DNA of 64,000 bases from Acidobacteriaceae bacterium (GCA_028283655.1 JAPWKE010000003.1:124001-188000); one strand, 5' to 3'; counted from the stretch's first letter, positions 36,326 to 45,320 are shown. Numbers and translations: made by a program. Notes: generated by a model from the sequence alone, not told the origin.

Positions 36326-37057
36326 CTACACAGCGCAGTTCGGGATGTGGTTCTGGATGCAGAACTCCTTCTGCTGCTCCTTGCCATCTTCAACGGATTT
36401 GTCGAACGCAAGCTTTCCGACGATGACGGCTGTGGCGAACGCCCCGACCATCAACAGGCCGCCAACAGCGAGCCAGTGCTCTGCATGTTTGCGCTTTGTT
36501 TCCAGATAGTTCAGGTCGGCGGTCTGCTGCTTGGCGAGCGGCATCCCATTGAGCAGCTTAAGCTGGCTGGTGACGTTTTCAACGGACATGTCGAAGAGGT
36601 CGCGCTTGTGGTCGAGGCCTGCGAGGGCGGGAACGGTGATCGTCCAGAGCGGCTCCATGGAGTGCGGATTGACGATGGTGAGCTTCAGGTAGGGATGATG
36701 GCCGATGTACTCCCGCGAGCCATCGTCGCCATAGATGGTGAATGGTTGCGTGGTCTCGGTGAGTTGCAGAATTACGTCGGCCTGCGCGGGGTCGCGGACG
36801 ACGCGGTAGCGTCCCCAGTTCTTCAGCGATGCCTCCAGCAATGGGACAGCGTTGGCTCTGTACTGCGGCCATCCCGGTTGCTCGCCCATGTCGACCAGCG
36901 CGACGGTCTGGGCGTCCATCAGTAGTTGTTGGGCGCTGGCTTCGGGCAGGTATTGCGCTGGTGCTGCCGGCTGTTGGGCGCTGGCTGTAGTTCCCACGAA
37001 AAAGGCGGTGATCAACGCGGCTGCGACCGCGGAGTGAAGACGATAAAGAAAACGCAT
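36326..37057 (-). CDS. exported protein of unknown function with C-terminal membrane helix
   Basis: A 243-residue protein with a signal peptide (1-28, ending TASAQQ), a globular domain (about 45-180) and a late membrane helix (about 197-216, WLAVGGLLMVGAFATAVIVG). The domain has the run DMGEQPGWPQYRANAVPLLEASLKNWG-like pattern and DPAQADVILQLTETTQP, similar in style to DUF4136-like or acidobacterial envelope proteins that carry an alternating strand-helix layout. I do not recognise a family with certainty. ATG 37057 has AGGA 9 bases upstream; the open frame continues to 37438 but that part is antisense to nothing and lacks a ribosome site. It lies between uppS and cdsA. Confidence 0.7.
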   Translation of the reverse strand: MRFLYRLHSAVAAALITAFFVGTTASAQQPAAPAQYLPEASAQQLLMDAQTVALVDMGEQPGWPQYRANAVPLLEASLKNWGRYRVVRDPAQADVILQLTETTQPFTIYGDDGSREYIGHHPYLKLTIVNPHSMEPLWTITVPALAGLDHKRDLFDMSVENVTSQLKLLNGMPLAKQQTADLNYLETKRKHAEHWLAVGGLLMVGAFATAVIVGKLAFDKSVEDGKEQQKEFCIQNHIPNCAV

Positions 37058-37223
37058 GACGATGTTCCTCTTCTTCGGCCGCAAAGGGGCCGATGAAACC
37101 GGGCGCAGCGCCGCGTGCTGTCGCGAAGGCGCAGCGGCGTGGCCCGGAGAGCTCACGGGGGAAGCTTCGGGCGCGAGGCACGCGCGGGAAGCTCCTACGT
37201 TGTGGCGAGGGAAGGAGAGGCTG

Positions 37224-37583
37224 CTATTCGCGGCGAGAGAAGCGCGCCCGCTGCGGCAGAACGGCGAGAGACGCCAGCGAGGAGCTTGTGTAGCGTTGCT
37301 TAGTCTCTGCGGCAATGAGCAGGAGCGCTGCCAGGACGAGCGTCCAGGCGATGCTTTGTAGAGGGGCTGCAATGGGAAGGTCGGGCAGAGCGACCGTGGC
37401 GGCGCGAGCGTCTGTTCTCCGCTGTTGCGGCGGAGCAACGGTCAGCTTGACCACTTGTTGAGGAGCCTGCGTAAGGCTGGCGGCGACCGCTGCTCTGTTC
37501 GCGGCGTGTGCCGTCTGGCTGAAGAGCAGCACATGGCACAGCAGCGTAATCAGGAACAAATGCGAACGCCGCGTGATGCTCAT
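37224..37583 (-). CDS. small exported protein with C-terminal membrane helix, unknown function
   Basis: A 119-residue protein starting at ATG 37583, with a signal peptide (MSITRRSHLFLITLLCHVLL, cleaved after AHA), a short Ala/Pro/Gln-rich middle (about 28-75) and a hydrophobic helix (about 76-95, SIAWTLVLAALLLIA) before a basic tail. The frame opens to 37616. The two hydrophobic segments in the right places support coding, but the ribosome site is poor and the family is unknown. It sits between uppS and the 36326-37057 gene; the 166 bases after it are non-coding and G+C-rich. Confidence 0.5.
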   Translation of the reverse strand: MSITRRSHLFLITLLCHVLLFSQTAHAANRAAVAASLTQAPQQVVKLTVAPPQQRRTDARAATVALPDLPIAAPLQSIAWTLVLAALLLIAAETKQRYTSSSLASLAVLPQRARFSRRE

Positions 37584-37678
37584 GGAGCGGGCCTCAGAGG
37601 AAGGGGGCGAGCTCAAACGCTCGCACTTCTACAGGTGAGGACGCGTGGTCTTCAGAAAAGTCTCTGAGGATGGATGTT

Positions 37679-38602
<924 letters not shown>

Positions 38603-38702
38603 GGCTGCTCTCGCTTGTCGAAAGGGTAGCAAAAAACCGCGGCACTGAGCACGGTGGAAACTACGTCGGTATGCTGAAGCCTGATTCTCCGGAGGGAAAA
38701 GG

Positions 38703-39431
38703 ATGGGATTTCTCAGCAAACGGAAGCTCCGCAGACTGGCTTCCAGGGCGAAGGGCCTGCTACTTGGACGCAAAGACCACCAGCATCCGTTCGATGTGCA
38801 GCATGGCACAGATACCAGCGGCGTGATTGCGGGGGCGAGCCTGGGGGCGGGGGGCGAAAGCGATCAGCACATTACCGCTTACGCTGGCGTTCCGCCGTCG
38901 CGGATGCTGGCTGCGCTGGAGATCTGGACGCAGCAGATTGGAGATCGTCCTGTCAGCGACTTCGCTTTTTTTGACCTCGGCTGCGGCAAGGGACGATCGC
39001 TGCTGTTAGGCAGCCAACTGCCGTTTCGCAGCGCACTGGGGGTCGAACTCGACGCCGATCTGGCGAAAATCGCGCAACGGAATGCCGCGCTTTGGACCTC
39101 GGCAGGGAAGGCTGCGTGTGCGATTCGGGCGGAACAGGGCGATGCGACGAAGGTCCTCTACGGCGAAGGCCCGCGCCTTGTCTTTCTCTACAACCCCTTC
39201 GGTCCGCCGGTCATGCGTATCGTGCTGAACGCTTTGTCCGCGATGGGTGGAGAAACGTACATCATCTACCAGAACGAGTACGACGCAACCCCGCTTCAAG
39301 GCGATGAGCGGTTGGAGCAGCTCTTCCGCAACTCGCTGCCCATGTCGGATGAGGATGCTGTGGCTGATCCGGTGGCCTCACCGGAGGACATAACTGGCAT
39401 TTACCGGATGCGGCAGCCTTCTTTGCGCTAA
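38703..39431 (+). CDS. class I SAM-dependent methyltransferase, HPFD/HGTDTSG type (paralogue 2)
   Basis: A 242-residue protein with a basic N-terminus (MGFLSKRKLRRLASRAK), the conserved stretch HPFDVQHGTDTSGVIAG, then AYAGVPPS and the methyltransferase motif I FFDLGCGKGRSLLLGS, followed by GVELDADLA and FLYNPFGPPV. The same order is seen in the protein at 17395-18258, so these are paralogues. It is divergent from uppS by 100 bases and has GGAGGG ahead of the ATG. The substrate is not known. It ends at a G+C-rich hairpin. Confidence 0.82.
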   Translation: MGFLSKRKLRRLASRAKGLLLGRKDHQHPFDVQHGTDTSGVIAGASLGAGGESDQHITAYAGVPPSRMLAALEIWTQQIGDRPVSDFAFFDLGCGKGRSLLLGSQLPFRSALGVELDADLAKIAQRNAALWTSAGKAACAIRAEQGDATKVLYGEGPRLVFLYNPFGPPVMRIVLNALSAMGGETYIIYQNEYDATPLQGDERLEQLFRNSLPMSDEDAVADPVASPEDITGIYRMRQPSLR

Positions 39432-39437
39432 ATGGAG

Positions 39438-39481
39438 AGACGCCCCTCCACTCCTTTGTGAAAAGGGGCGGAGGGGCGTCT
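39438..39481. terminator. hairpin between convergent methyltransferase and HTH-regulator genes
   Basis: A 12-bp perfect outer stem (AGACGCCCCTCC with its complement) encloses a 20-base interior that can pair further (CTCCTTT with AAAAGG). It lies 6 bases after one stop and about 30 bases before the other. U-tract is weak on both sides; two-way termination is likely. Confidence 0.7.
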
Positions 39482-39512
39482 GGAGGAAAGAAGGTCGCGC
39501 TGCTGCTGGTGT

Positions 39513-40082
39513 TTAGGCCAGCTTGCGGGTGCGGCCCTGGGCCAGTTCGCGAACGTGGTTCAGGAAGATCGACTTCTGTGTCGCGTTCAGGTGCTGGGTG
39601 TACTTGGCGATCTCGGCCAGGAAGGGGTCGGAGGTCAGCATGGCGGCCTCGTCCTTGTGGCGCGTCGGAGCATCACGCAGCAGGGCGGAGATGTCCACCT
39701 GCAGGGCGCGGGCCAGGCGGTCGAGCGAGGACAGCGTCGGCATGGCCTTCGCATTCTCGATCTTGGAGATGTAGGTCCGCGGAACGTTCATGCGCGCAGC
39801 CAACTGGCGCTGCGAGAGGTTGCGGACGCGGCGCAGATCACGCACAGCGGTCGCTACCTGAATCGTGCCTTCCTCTTCGCCCTCGGCGGGCGCAGGAACG
39901 AGCGAGATGGTTGTTTGGGGCTTGGGAAGCTCAGGCAGCAAAGACTTCTTGCAGCGTCGGCACGTATCTGCTGAGGTCCGGAACTGGACCAGCTTGCAGT
40001 GTTCGCACTTGAGGACTTCGCGTTCTGCGACGAGTTCCTGTACGGGAGCCACGACGGGGACGGGTGCCATCGAAGTTGCCAT
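39513..40082 (-). CDS. zinc-ribbon plus XRE-type HTH transcriptional regulator
   Basis: A 189-residue protein with an N-terminal zinc ribbon (about 25-46: CEHCKLVQF...CRRCKK, two CxxC pairs), a low-complexity acidic spacer (about 50-75) and an XRE/Cro-type helix-turn-helix (about 80-135: VRDLRRVRNLSQRQLAARMNV, PRTYISKIENAKAMPTLSSLDRLA). A C-terminal helical stretch follows. The fused zinc ribbon is unusual for XRE regulators. It is a single minus-strand gene facing the methyltransferase gene. Targets and signal are unknown; the 235-base gap upstream holds no clear operator that I can see. Confidence 0.85.
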   Translation of the reverse strand: MATSMAPVPVVAPVQELVAEREVLKCEHCKLVQFRTSADTCRRCKKSLLPELPKPQTTISLVPAPAEGEEEGTIQVATAVRDLRRVRNLSQRQLAARMNVPRTYISKIENAKAMPTLSSLDRLARALQVDISALLRDAPTRHKDEAAMLTSDPFLAEIAKYTQHLNATQKSIFLNHVRELAQGRTRKLA

Positions 40083-40254
40083 GTTGTATGTTGCGCGGAC
40101 GGCTGCCAGAGCGGGGCGCCGACCGATTCACGTCCGATAACGGAGGTGAACGATGTGCCTAGAGTGACACCCCGTATCGAGAGAGTCAAGGGTTATCCCG
40201 GAGATACTCCCAGAAAAGTGGCAGGAGACAGGGAAGAGAACCAAAGTAGTAAAC

Positions 40255-40277
40255 ATCGCGTTCAGCCATTACGCGAT
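40255..40277 (-). terminator. weak hairpin after nicotinamidase gene
   Basis: A 6-bp stem (ATCGCG with its complement) and an 11-base loop lie 42 bases past the nicotinamidase stop on the minus strand, followed on that strand by GTTTACTACTTTGG. The stem is short; a terminator is only possible. The rest of 40083-40318 shows nothing else. Confidence 0.3.
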
Positions 40278-40318
40278 ACTTCGCCTGCTAACTCGTTCTC
40301 TTCATAGAAGATTGCCTC

Positions 40319-40945
40319 TTAGTCTTCGCCTTTTGTGATCTGCGCAACGTTGGCGGCATCGAAGAGTCCCTGCATGATTTCTGCTGAATTTGGGCTCACG
40401 GCCCGGCAAAGATCGCTGATCACAATCGTTTCAAAGCCGAGACGTGCCGCATCCAGCGCAGAATTTCCCACGCAATAGTCGTATGCCAAGCCGCAGAAGA
40501 AGAGCCGCGTCAACCTGCGCTCGCGCAGATAGCCAGCAAGCCCGGTGGGCGTCTGCTTATCATTTTCGACAAACGCCGAGTAGCTGTCGATCTGTTTGCG
40601 GAAGCCTTTTCGCAGGAGGAGTTCTGCGTGCGGAATGTTGACCGCAATCTCAGCGCCGGGCGTGGCCTGCACGCAGTGGTCTGGCCAGAGTTGCTGTGTG
40701 CCGTACTCGGCTTCAACCGTTTCGGTGAACGGCTGTTTGTCATGCGTGGAGGCGAAGGAGATATGCCCTGCCGGATGCCAGTCCGCTGTGAGGAGGACGT
40801 GCTCGAAGCGCTTCGCCAACTCTTCGATTGGCTGGATGATCTCATCTCCACCCGCAACGCCAAGCGATCCGCCGGGCAGGAAATCCCGTTGCATGTCGAT
40901 GACGAGAAGGGCGTCAGTAGGGCGAAGATTGAGCGCGGCAGACAT
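40319..40945 (-). CDS. pncA: nicotinamidase
   Basis: Cysteine hydrolase that turns nicotinamide into nicotinate for NAD salvage, and activates pyrazinamide-like prodrugs. The 208-residue protein has the catalytic D17 in VIDMQRDF, the metal-binding DWHPAGHISF (D55, H57, H61), WPDHC (H90), the catalytic lysine in LRKG (K113) and the nucleophile C158 in LAYDYCVG. All triad residues and metal ligands are in place. It starts 41 bases from the divergent HMG-CoA-lyase-like gene, sharing a short promoter region. Confidence 0.93.
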   Translation of the reverse strand: MSAALNLRPTDALLVIDMQRDFLPGGSLGVAGGDEIIQPIEELAKRFEHVLLTADWHPAGHISFASTHDKQPFTETVEAEYGTQQLWPDHCVQATPGAEIAVNIPHAELLLRKGFRKQIDSYSAFVENDKQTPTGLAGYLRERRLTRLFFCGLAYDYCVGNSALDAARLGFETIVISDLCRAVSPNSAEIMQGLFDAANVAQITKGED

Positions 40946-40986
40946 AGCCGCAGCATACTCCTGCGGTTGCGAGAGAATAGAAGTCT

Positions 40987-41835
40987 ATGGTCAAGATCGT
41001 TGAAAGCCCGCGGGATTTCTTTGCAGGACTGCGCAAACAGGTGCGCATCGAAGATAAGGCGCGCTACATGCGTGCCCTGGTGGAGAGTGGCTTCCAGCAT
41101 CTCGATGCTGTGGGCTTTGTGAGTCCGCGTTTTTTGCCTCAACTGGCCGACGCAGAAGAGTTGCTCGATTACCTCGACCCACCCGATGACGTCGAAGTGA
41201 TTGGCATGGTTGTGGACGCGCACGGCGCAAAAGAAGCCGTGAAGACAAAGACCCTCTCCACGCTGGGTTTTGCTTACTCGATCTCGCCAACGTTCCTGGA
41301 CAAGAGCCAACGGCAGACGCCGGAAGATGCGCTGGAACAGCTCGAGCAGATCGGCGAGATTGCGTACAAGGCGGGCAGCGACATCGTGGCGTATGTGGCG
41401 ATGGCATTTGGCAATCCGTACCGCGACTCGTGGGATATCGATGAAGTGGTGAGCGCGGTAGATCTGTTGGTGGATGCAGGTGTCGAGCAGGTGACACTGG
41501 CTGACACCGCAGGCACTGCCAGCCCGGCACTGATTCGCGACGTGATGAGTTGTGTGCTCGACGTACATGGTGGTGTTGAGATCGGCCTGCGACTGCGCGG
41601 CGATCGCGCGACGTTGGCGGACAAGGTAAAGGCTGCCTATGATGCTGGCTGTCGCCGTTTCGATAGCTGTGTCGGCGGGCGCGGCGAGCTACCCTTCTTC
41701 TCGGACGCGATGCCGATGTTGCCGACCGAAGTGCTGGTGGCTACATTGCATTCGTTGAACGCTGAGCTTCCCCGTCTGCGCCCGCTCGACGGGTTGGCGA
41801 ACACAACGGCGGACCTCGCCAAGCGCTTCGGCTGA
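40987..41835 (+). CDS. HMG-CoA lyase-like TIM-barrel protein lacking catalytic ligands
   Basis: A 282-residue homologue of the pyruvate-carboxyltransferase/HMG-CoA lyase family. It shows the opening VKIVESPRDFF (the RD pair of the family at residues 9-10), GFVSPRFLPQLAD, the AYVAMAFGNPY strand and the LADTAGTASP turn. But the metal-binding His-x-His on strand 7, normally HCHDT-like, is replaced by LRLRGD (201-206), and the GGCP loop with the catalytic cysteine is replaced by GELP (233-236). So it should not work as a normal lyase. It leads a tight run with a thioesterase and a glycosyltransferase (gaps of 17 and 3 bases). What it now does is unknown. Confidence 0.75.
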   Translation: MVKIVESPRDFFAGLRKQVRIEDKARYMRALVESGFQHLDAVGFVSPRFLPQLADAEELLDYLDPPDDVEVIGMVVDAHGAKEAVKTKTLSTLGFAYSISPTFLDKSQRQTPEDALEQLEQIGEIAYKAGSDIVAYVAMAFGNPYRDSWDIDEVVSAVDLLVDAGVEQVTLADTAGTASPALIRDVMSCVLDVHGGVEIGLRLRGDRATLADKVKAAYDAGCRRFDSCVGGRGELPFFSDAMPMLPTEVLVATLHSLNAELPRLRPLDGLANTTADLAKRFG

Positions 41836-41852
41836 GAGCGATACTGAAGACG

Positions 41853-42290
41853 ATGAACAACAACCTTCTCCAGCATGGATACTCTGAATCGCACGTGCGC
41901 GTGCGCTATGCAGAAACCGACCAGATGGGCGTGGTGTATCACGCGAATTATCTGGTCTGGTTTGAGGTGGGTCGCGTGGACTTCATTCGTGCCATGGGGC
42001 TGGACTACGCGGCCATGGAGCGTGAAGAGGGTGCGTTGATCGCGGTTGTTGAAGCCCGTGCGCGATACAAGGCTCCGGCGCGTTATGACGATCAGCTTGT
42101 AGTACGGACGAAACTCGCGGGTGTGCGTGGATCGATTGTGCGCTTTGAGTATGAAGTGCGACGTGGTGAGGACGTGTTGTGCAGCGGTGAGACGGTACAC
42201 ATGGTCGTGGGCCGCGACATGAAGCGGCGTACGATGCCGGCCAAGTACGCCGCAGAGTTTGCGCGTGTCGCGCACCCGGAGAGCGAGTAA
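41853..42290 (+). CDS. YbgC/FadM-type acyl-CoA thioesterase
   Basis: A 145-residue hot-dog-fold protein of the YbgC/4-hydroxybenzoyl-CoA thioesterase family. The signature region VRYAETDQMGVVYHANYLVWFEVGR carries the catalytic aspartate, and the strand GSIVRFEYEV and late VGRDMKRR fit the fold. Length is normal. It likely hydrolyses acyl-CoA or acyl-ACP thioesters; a link to the Tol-Pal membrane system, as for E. coli YbgC, is not visible here because no tol genes are present. It is 17 bases after the HMG-CoA-lyase-like gene. Confidence 0.9.
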   Translation: MNNNLLQHGYSESHVRVRYAETDQMGVVYHANYLVWFEVGRVDFIRAMGLDYAAMEREEGALIAVVEARARYKAPARYDDQLVVRTKLAGVRGSIVRFEYEVRRGEDVLCSGETVHMVVGRDMKRRTMPAKYAAEFARVAHPESE

Positions 42291-42293
42291 GCG

Positions 42294-43088
42294 ATGCTGC
42301 CAAATGGAACGACAATTTCGGTCGCAATGATTGCTCGTAATGAAGAGAAAAACCTGCCGCGTACGCTGGCCGCGCTGCAGGGCTGGGTGGATGAGATCGT
42401 TGTCGTCGACTCTGGCTCGAAAGATCGTACGCCGGAGATCGTGCGCGAGTACGGCGCGCAACACCATTGGAACCTTGACTTCAAAGGCCACCCGGAACAG
42501 AAGAACATTGCGATCTCAAAGTGCGTCGGCGACTGGATCCTGCTGCTCGATGCCGATGAGGTGGTCACGCCGGAGCTTACCGCAGAGATTCAGCAGGAGC
42601 TTGGCCGAGAGCCGAAGTTTGAGGCCTACTACATCCCTCGGCTCAACATCTTTATGACGACGTGGATGCGCCACGGCGGCCTGTATCCCGATGCGAAGCT
42701 GCGTTTGTTCAAGCGCGGCTCGGCGTTTGTCGATGAGTCGATCGGGCCGCACGGCACGCCGCAGTACGGTGGCAACAAGGGGATGCTGAAGAGCGACCTC
42801 AAGCACTACGGCTACCCGGACTTTGCCAACTACCTCGACCACATGAACGAGTACAGCTCGGATGCGATTCCGGCGATGCTGCGCAAGGGCATCAAGCCCG
42901 GCGCAATGCTCGTTCAGTCGTGGACGAACCCCATCTTCAGCTTCGTGAAGAACTACCTCTTCCGCGGCGGGTTTCTCGATGGCTATGATGCTCTGATCTT
43001 CCACGCCAACCATGCTGTGTACGTGCACTGGAAGTACGTGAAGGCATGGGACGCGTTGCGTCGGCAGAACTCGACTACGGGCGAGTAG
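42294..43088 (+). CDS. family 2 glycosyltransferase, WaaE-like (copy 1)
   Basis: A 264-residue GT-A enzyme. It starts ISVAMIARNEEKNLPRTLAA, has the sugar-nucleotide site VVDSGSKDRT and the DADEV metal motif (a DxD variant) near residue 88, with PEQKNIAIS before it. Later KLRLFKRG and KHYGYPDF segments are characteristic of lipopolysaccharide core glucosyltransferases of the WaaE/KdtX type. The C-terminus is amphipathic with no clear membrane span. It starts 3 bases after the thioesterase stop and overlaps the next, convergent gene by 14 bases. The enzyme at 44124-44963 is a close relative. Confidence 0.88.
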   Translation: MLPNGTTISVAMIARNEEKNLPRTLAALQGWVDEIVVVDSGSKDRTPEIVREYGAQHHWNLDFKGHPEQKNIAISKCVGDWILLLDADEVVTPELTAEIQQELGREPKFEAYYIPRLNIFMTTWMRHGGLYPDAKLRLFKRGSAFVDESIGPHGTPQYGGNKGMLKSDLKHYGYPDFANYLDHMNEYSSDAIPAMLRKGIKPGAMLVQSWTNPIFSFVKNYLFRGGFLDGYDALIFHANHAVYVHWKYVKAWDALRRQNSTTGE

Positions 43089-44109
43089 TGCGCGTCGCGT
43101 GAGCTTCGATCTGTGCCACAAAGCGCAGGTCGATCAGGCCATCTTCACCCGGACTGCGCAGCGTTGTGCCTTCGCGCACGCACTCGGCCAGATGCTCGGC
43201 TTCGAGTTGAAAGAGCGAAGGGTTCTTCTTGTCATCCTGCATCGAAATCGTTTCAAGCTGGCCTGGGCTGCGGCGTAGCTGCGCTTCAAGCTCTGTGCGT
43301 TTGTAGTCGAAGGCGTGTCGCAGGGTCAGTGTGCCGAGTGAGCCGCGCACGGCGAGCACATCGGCGTCGCGTTCCATGTACGACGAGTGGCAGGTGAAGC
43401 TTGCGTTGCTTTCGATCTTGCCCTGCCAGCGCGCGTCAACCTCCATGCCAGCGGCGTTCTGCTGAATGTGCGCGGCGATCAGCTTTGATTCGCCGAAGAG
43501 CGTGTGCAGGCCGTGGATGGGATAGACGCCGACGTCGAAGAGCGAGCCTCCACCAGCAAGTGCAGGATCGAAGCGCCAGCCGGGTTTGGCAACCACACCA
43601 AAGTTTGCGCGAACGTGCTGGATGACTCCGAGTGATCCGCCATGGATCAAGCGATGTGCTTCGCGGTGCATCGGATCGTAGTCCAGGCGATAGCCAATCA
43701 TCAGCAACCGGTTCGCTGCTTTGCAGGCTGTGATCATCGCTTGTGCGTCCACTACATTGCCAGCCATCGGCTTTTCGCAGAGCACATGCTTGCACGCAGC
43801 AGCGGCTTCTTCGGTGAAGCGGCGATGCAGAGAGACGGGCAGCGCGATATAGACGGCATCGATGCTCGTATCCTTCGCCAGCGTGCTCACCTGGTCGTAG
43901 CTATAGGCGTGCGTCACATCCCAGCGCTTGCCGAACTTCGCCGCGCGCTCCACGCTGCTGCTTACGATGGCGGCGACACGTGCGATCTTTGAGCCCGCGA
44001 GCGCTTCGCACAGCTTCTCCGCGCCGTGGCCGGTGCCGAGAATGGCGTAGCCAAAGCGTCCGTCGTCAGGATTGCGATGACGAGAGAAGAGGGAAGCAAG
44101 CGAGAACAT
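43075..44109 (-). CDS. Gfo/Idh/MocA-family oxidoreductase
   Basis: A 344-residue NAD(P)-dependent oxidoreductase. The N-terminal Rossmann fold has YAILGTGHGAEKL; the catalytic region has VLCEKPMAGN, the EKP motif of the family, and a C-terminal alpha/beta sheet domain with GGGSLFDVGVYPI. ATG 44109 is chosen because the frame before it lacks a ribosome site. The substrate (a sugar, inositol or nucleotide sugar derivative) cannot be told. It lies between two related glycosyltransferase genes, 14 bases overlapping the first on the other strand and 14 bases after the second on its own strand, so it probably acts in the same glycan. Confidence 0.9.
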   Translation of the reverse strand: MFSLASLFSRHRNPDDGRFGYAILGTGHGAEKLCEALAGSKIARVAAIVSSSVERAAKFGKRWDVTHAYSYDQVSTLAKDTSIDAVYIALPVSLHRRFTEEAAAACKHVLCEKPMAGNVVDAQAMITACKAANRLLMIGYRLDYDPMHREAHRLIHGGSLGVIQHVRANFGVVAKPGWRFDPALAGGGSLFDVGVYPIHGLHTLFGESKLIAAHIQQNAAGMEVDARWQGKIESNASFTCHSSYMERDADVLAVRGSLGTLTLRHAFDYKRTELEAQLRRSPGQLETISMQDDKKNPSLFQLEAEHLAECVREGTTLRSPGEDGLIDLRFVAQIEAHATRTTRP

Positions 44110-44123
44110 ACTTTGATTGTCGC

Positions 44124-44963
44124 TCAGGCTGCTGCGGAATGCTGCTCTTCGATCTGCGTAGGGGCCTGTGGCTTGATGGGCAGACGGCGCACGCGCTCCC
44201 ACGTCTTCGTAAACTTCCAACTCGTGTAGGTCGCGTGATACAGGTGCAGCAACAGGCCTTCGCGACCATCGAGGAAGCCGAGCAGGAAAAAGTACGTCCA
44301 GATGAACTTCAGGTGTGGCACCAGGAAGGCGCCGAGGAAGAAGCGCAGGTAGGAGTTGCCGAGGCCTTTGCCGCGCTCCGCTGCCATCGCCGAACCGATG
44401 TTCGAGTAGCGGTCCATGTGCTCGATGTAATGCGAAAGCGTGGGGTAGGCGTGGTGGATGATGTCGTAGTCGAGCGTGTCGGAGGCGCCGTCGAAGGTGA
44501 TCGCTTCGTGTACAGGGCGGTCTTCGAACTGCGGCGTCGTGGTGAAGCTTGCCGCCGTACGGCGGAAGAGGCGCAGCTTCGGATCGGGGTAGAAGCCGCC
44601 CCGCTTGATCCAGCGCCCGAGAAACAGGTTGCGGCGCTTCAGGTTATAAGCGTCCACCGGCGGATTCGTCGGCAGCATCAGACGAATCTGCCGCTGCAAC
44701 TCAGGGCTTAGCTCTTCGTCCGCGTCGAGAGAAAGGATCCAGGTGCCGGAGCATTGCGATATCGCAAAGTTCTTCTGCGCCGCAAACCCCGGCCACTCGC
44801 GCTCGATGACGGTCGCTCCGAACTCACGAGCAATTTCCACGGTACGGTCGGTTGAGCCGGAGTCCACGATGATGACCTCATCGGCCCAGGCGACGCTGGC
44901 CAGCGTACGCGGAAGATTCTCTTCTTCGTTGAGTGTGACGAGTGCGACCGAGAGCAGAGGCAT
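44124..44963 (-). CDS. family 2 glycosyltransferase, WaaE-like (copy 2)
   Basis: A 279-residue GT-A enzyme closely related to the one at 42294-43088. It starts LLSVALVTLNEEENLPRTLAS and has VDSGSTDRT, AQKNFAISQC, DADEELSPEL near residue 90, and KLRLFRR with a Gly-Gly-Phe-Tyr-Pro motif in both copies. It is transcribed with the Gfo/Idh/MocA gene, 14 bases apart, on the minus strand, with frataxin 18 bases upstream. Lipopolysaccharide core or another envelope glycan is likely; the donor is unknown. Confidence 0.88.
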   Translation of the reverse strand: MPLLSVALVTLNEEENLPRTLASVAWADEVIIVDSGSTDRTVEIAREFGATVIEREWPGFAAQKNFAISQCSGTWILSLDADEELSPELQRQIRLMLPTNPPVDAYNLKRRNLFLGRWIKRGGFYPDPKLRLFRRTAASFTTTPQFEDRPVHEAITFDGASDTLDYDIIHHAYPTLSHYIEHMDRYSNIGSAMAAERGKGLGNSYLRFFLGAFLVPHLKFIWTYFFLLGFLDGREGLLLHLYHATYTSWKFTKTWERVRRLPIKPQAPTQIEEQHSAAA

Positions 44964-44981
44964 GGGAGGGTGAAACCTCGT

Positions 44982-45320
44982 TTACGTAATGGAAATGGTT
45001 GGATCGCTTAGCTGTTCCTGCAGCAGGCGCTCGGTGAGCGTGCGCAGGTCTTCCCCTGTTTTGGGCAGAACGAACGCGTGTGCCGCTTCGTTCCACTCCA
45101 GCTTGAAGCTGGTGGATTGCGCTGAGATCCAGATCTGGCGCACAGGAGTGTTGGGGCTGTAAACAAAGCGTGCACTGGCGTCATCCTCAAACAGAATGTT
45201 CAGCACGCCGTTCTTCTCTTCCACTTCGAAGCCGCCGGCTTCTTCAGCGCGGATAAGCGCCTGCTTCAGTGTTTCGAGTGCCCGGTCGGATTCATTGCGG
45301 AAAGTTGCTTCGTCGATCAT
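44982..45320 (-). CDS. cyaY: frataxin-like protein CyaY
   Basis: A 112-residue protein of the frataxin family, which binds iron and tunes Fe-S cluster assembly on IscS/IscU. Support is the sheet core EEKNGVLNILFEDD and VRQIWISAQSTSFKLEW, which match CyaY GVLTITFE...QVWLA in order and spacing, between an N-terminal acidic helix (with E and D on one face) and a C-terminal helix. The length fits. It is the first gene of a minus-strand run with a glycosyltransferase and an oxidoreductase. Frataxin outside proteobacteria and eukaryotes is not common, and no isc genes are nearby. Confidence 0.8.
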   Translation of the reverse strand: MIDEATFRNESDRALETLKQALIRAEEAGGFEVEEKNGVLNILFEDDASARFVYSPNTPVRQIWISAQSTSFKLEWNEAAHAFVLPKTGEDLRTLTERLLQEQLSDPTISIT

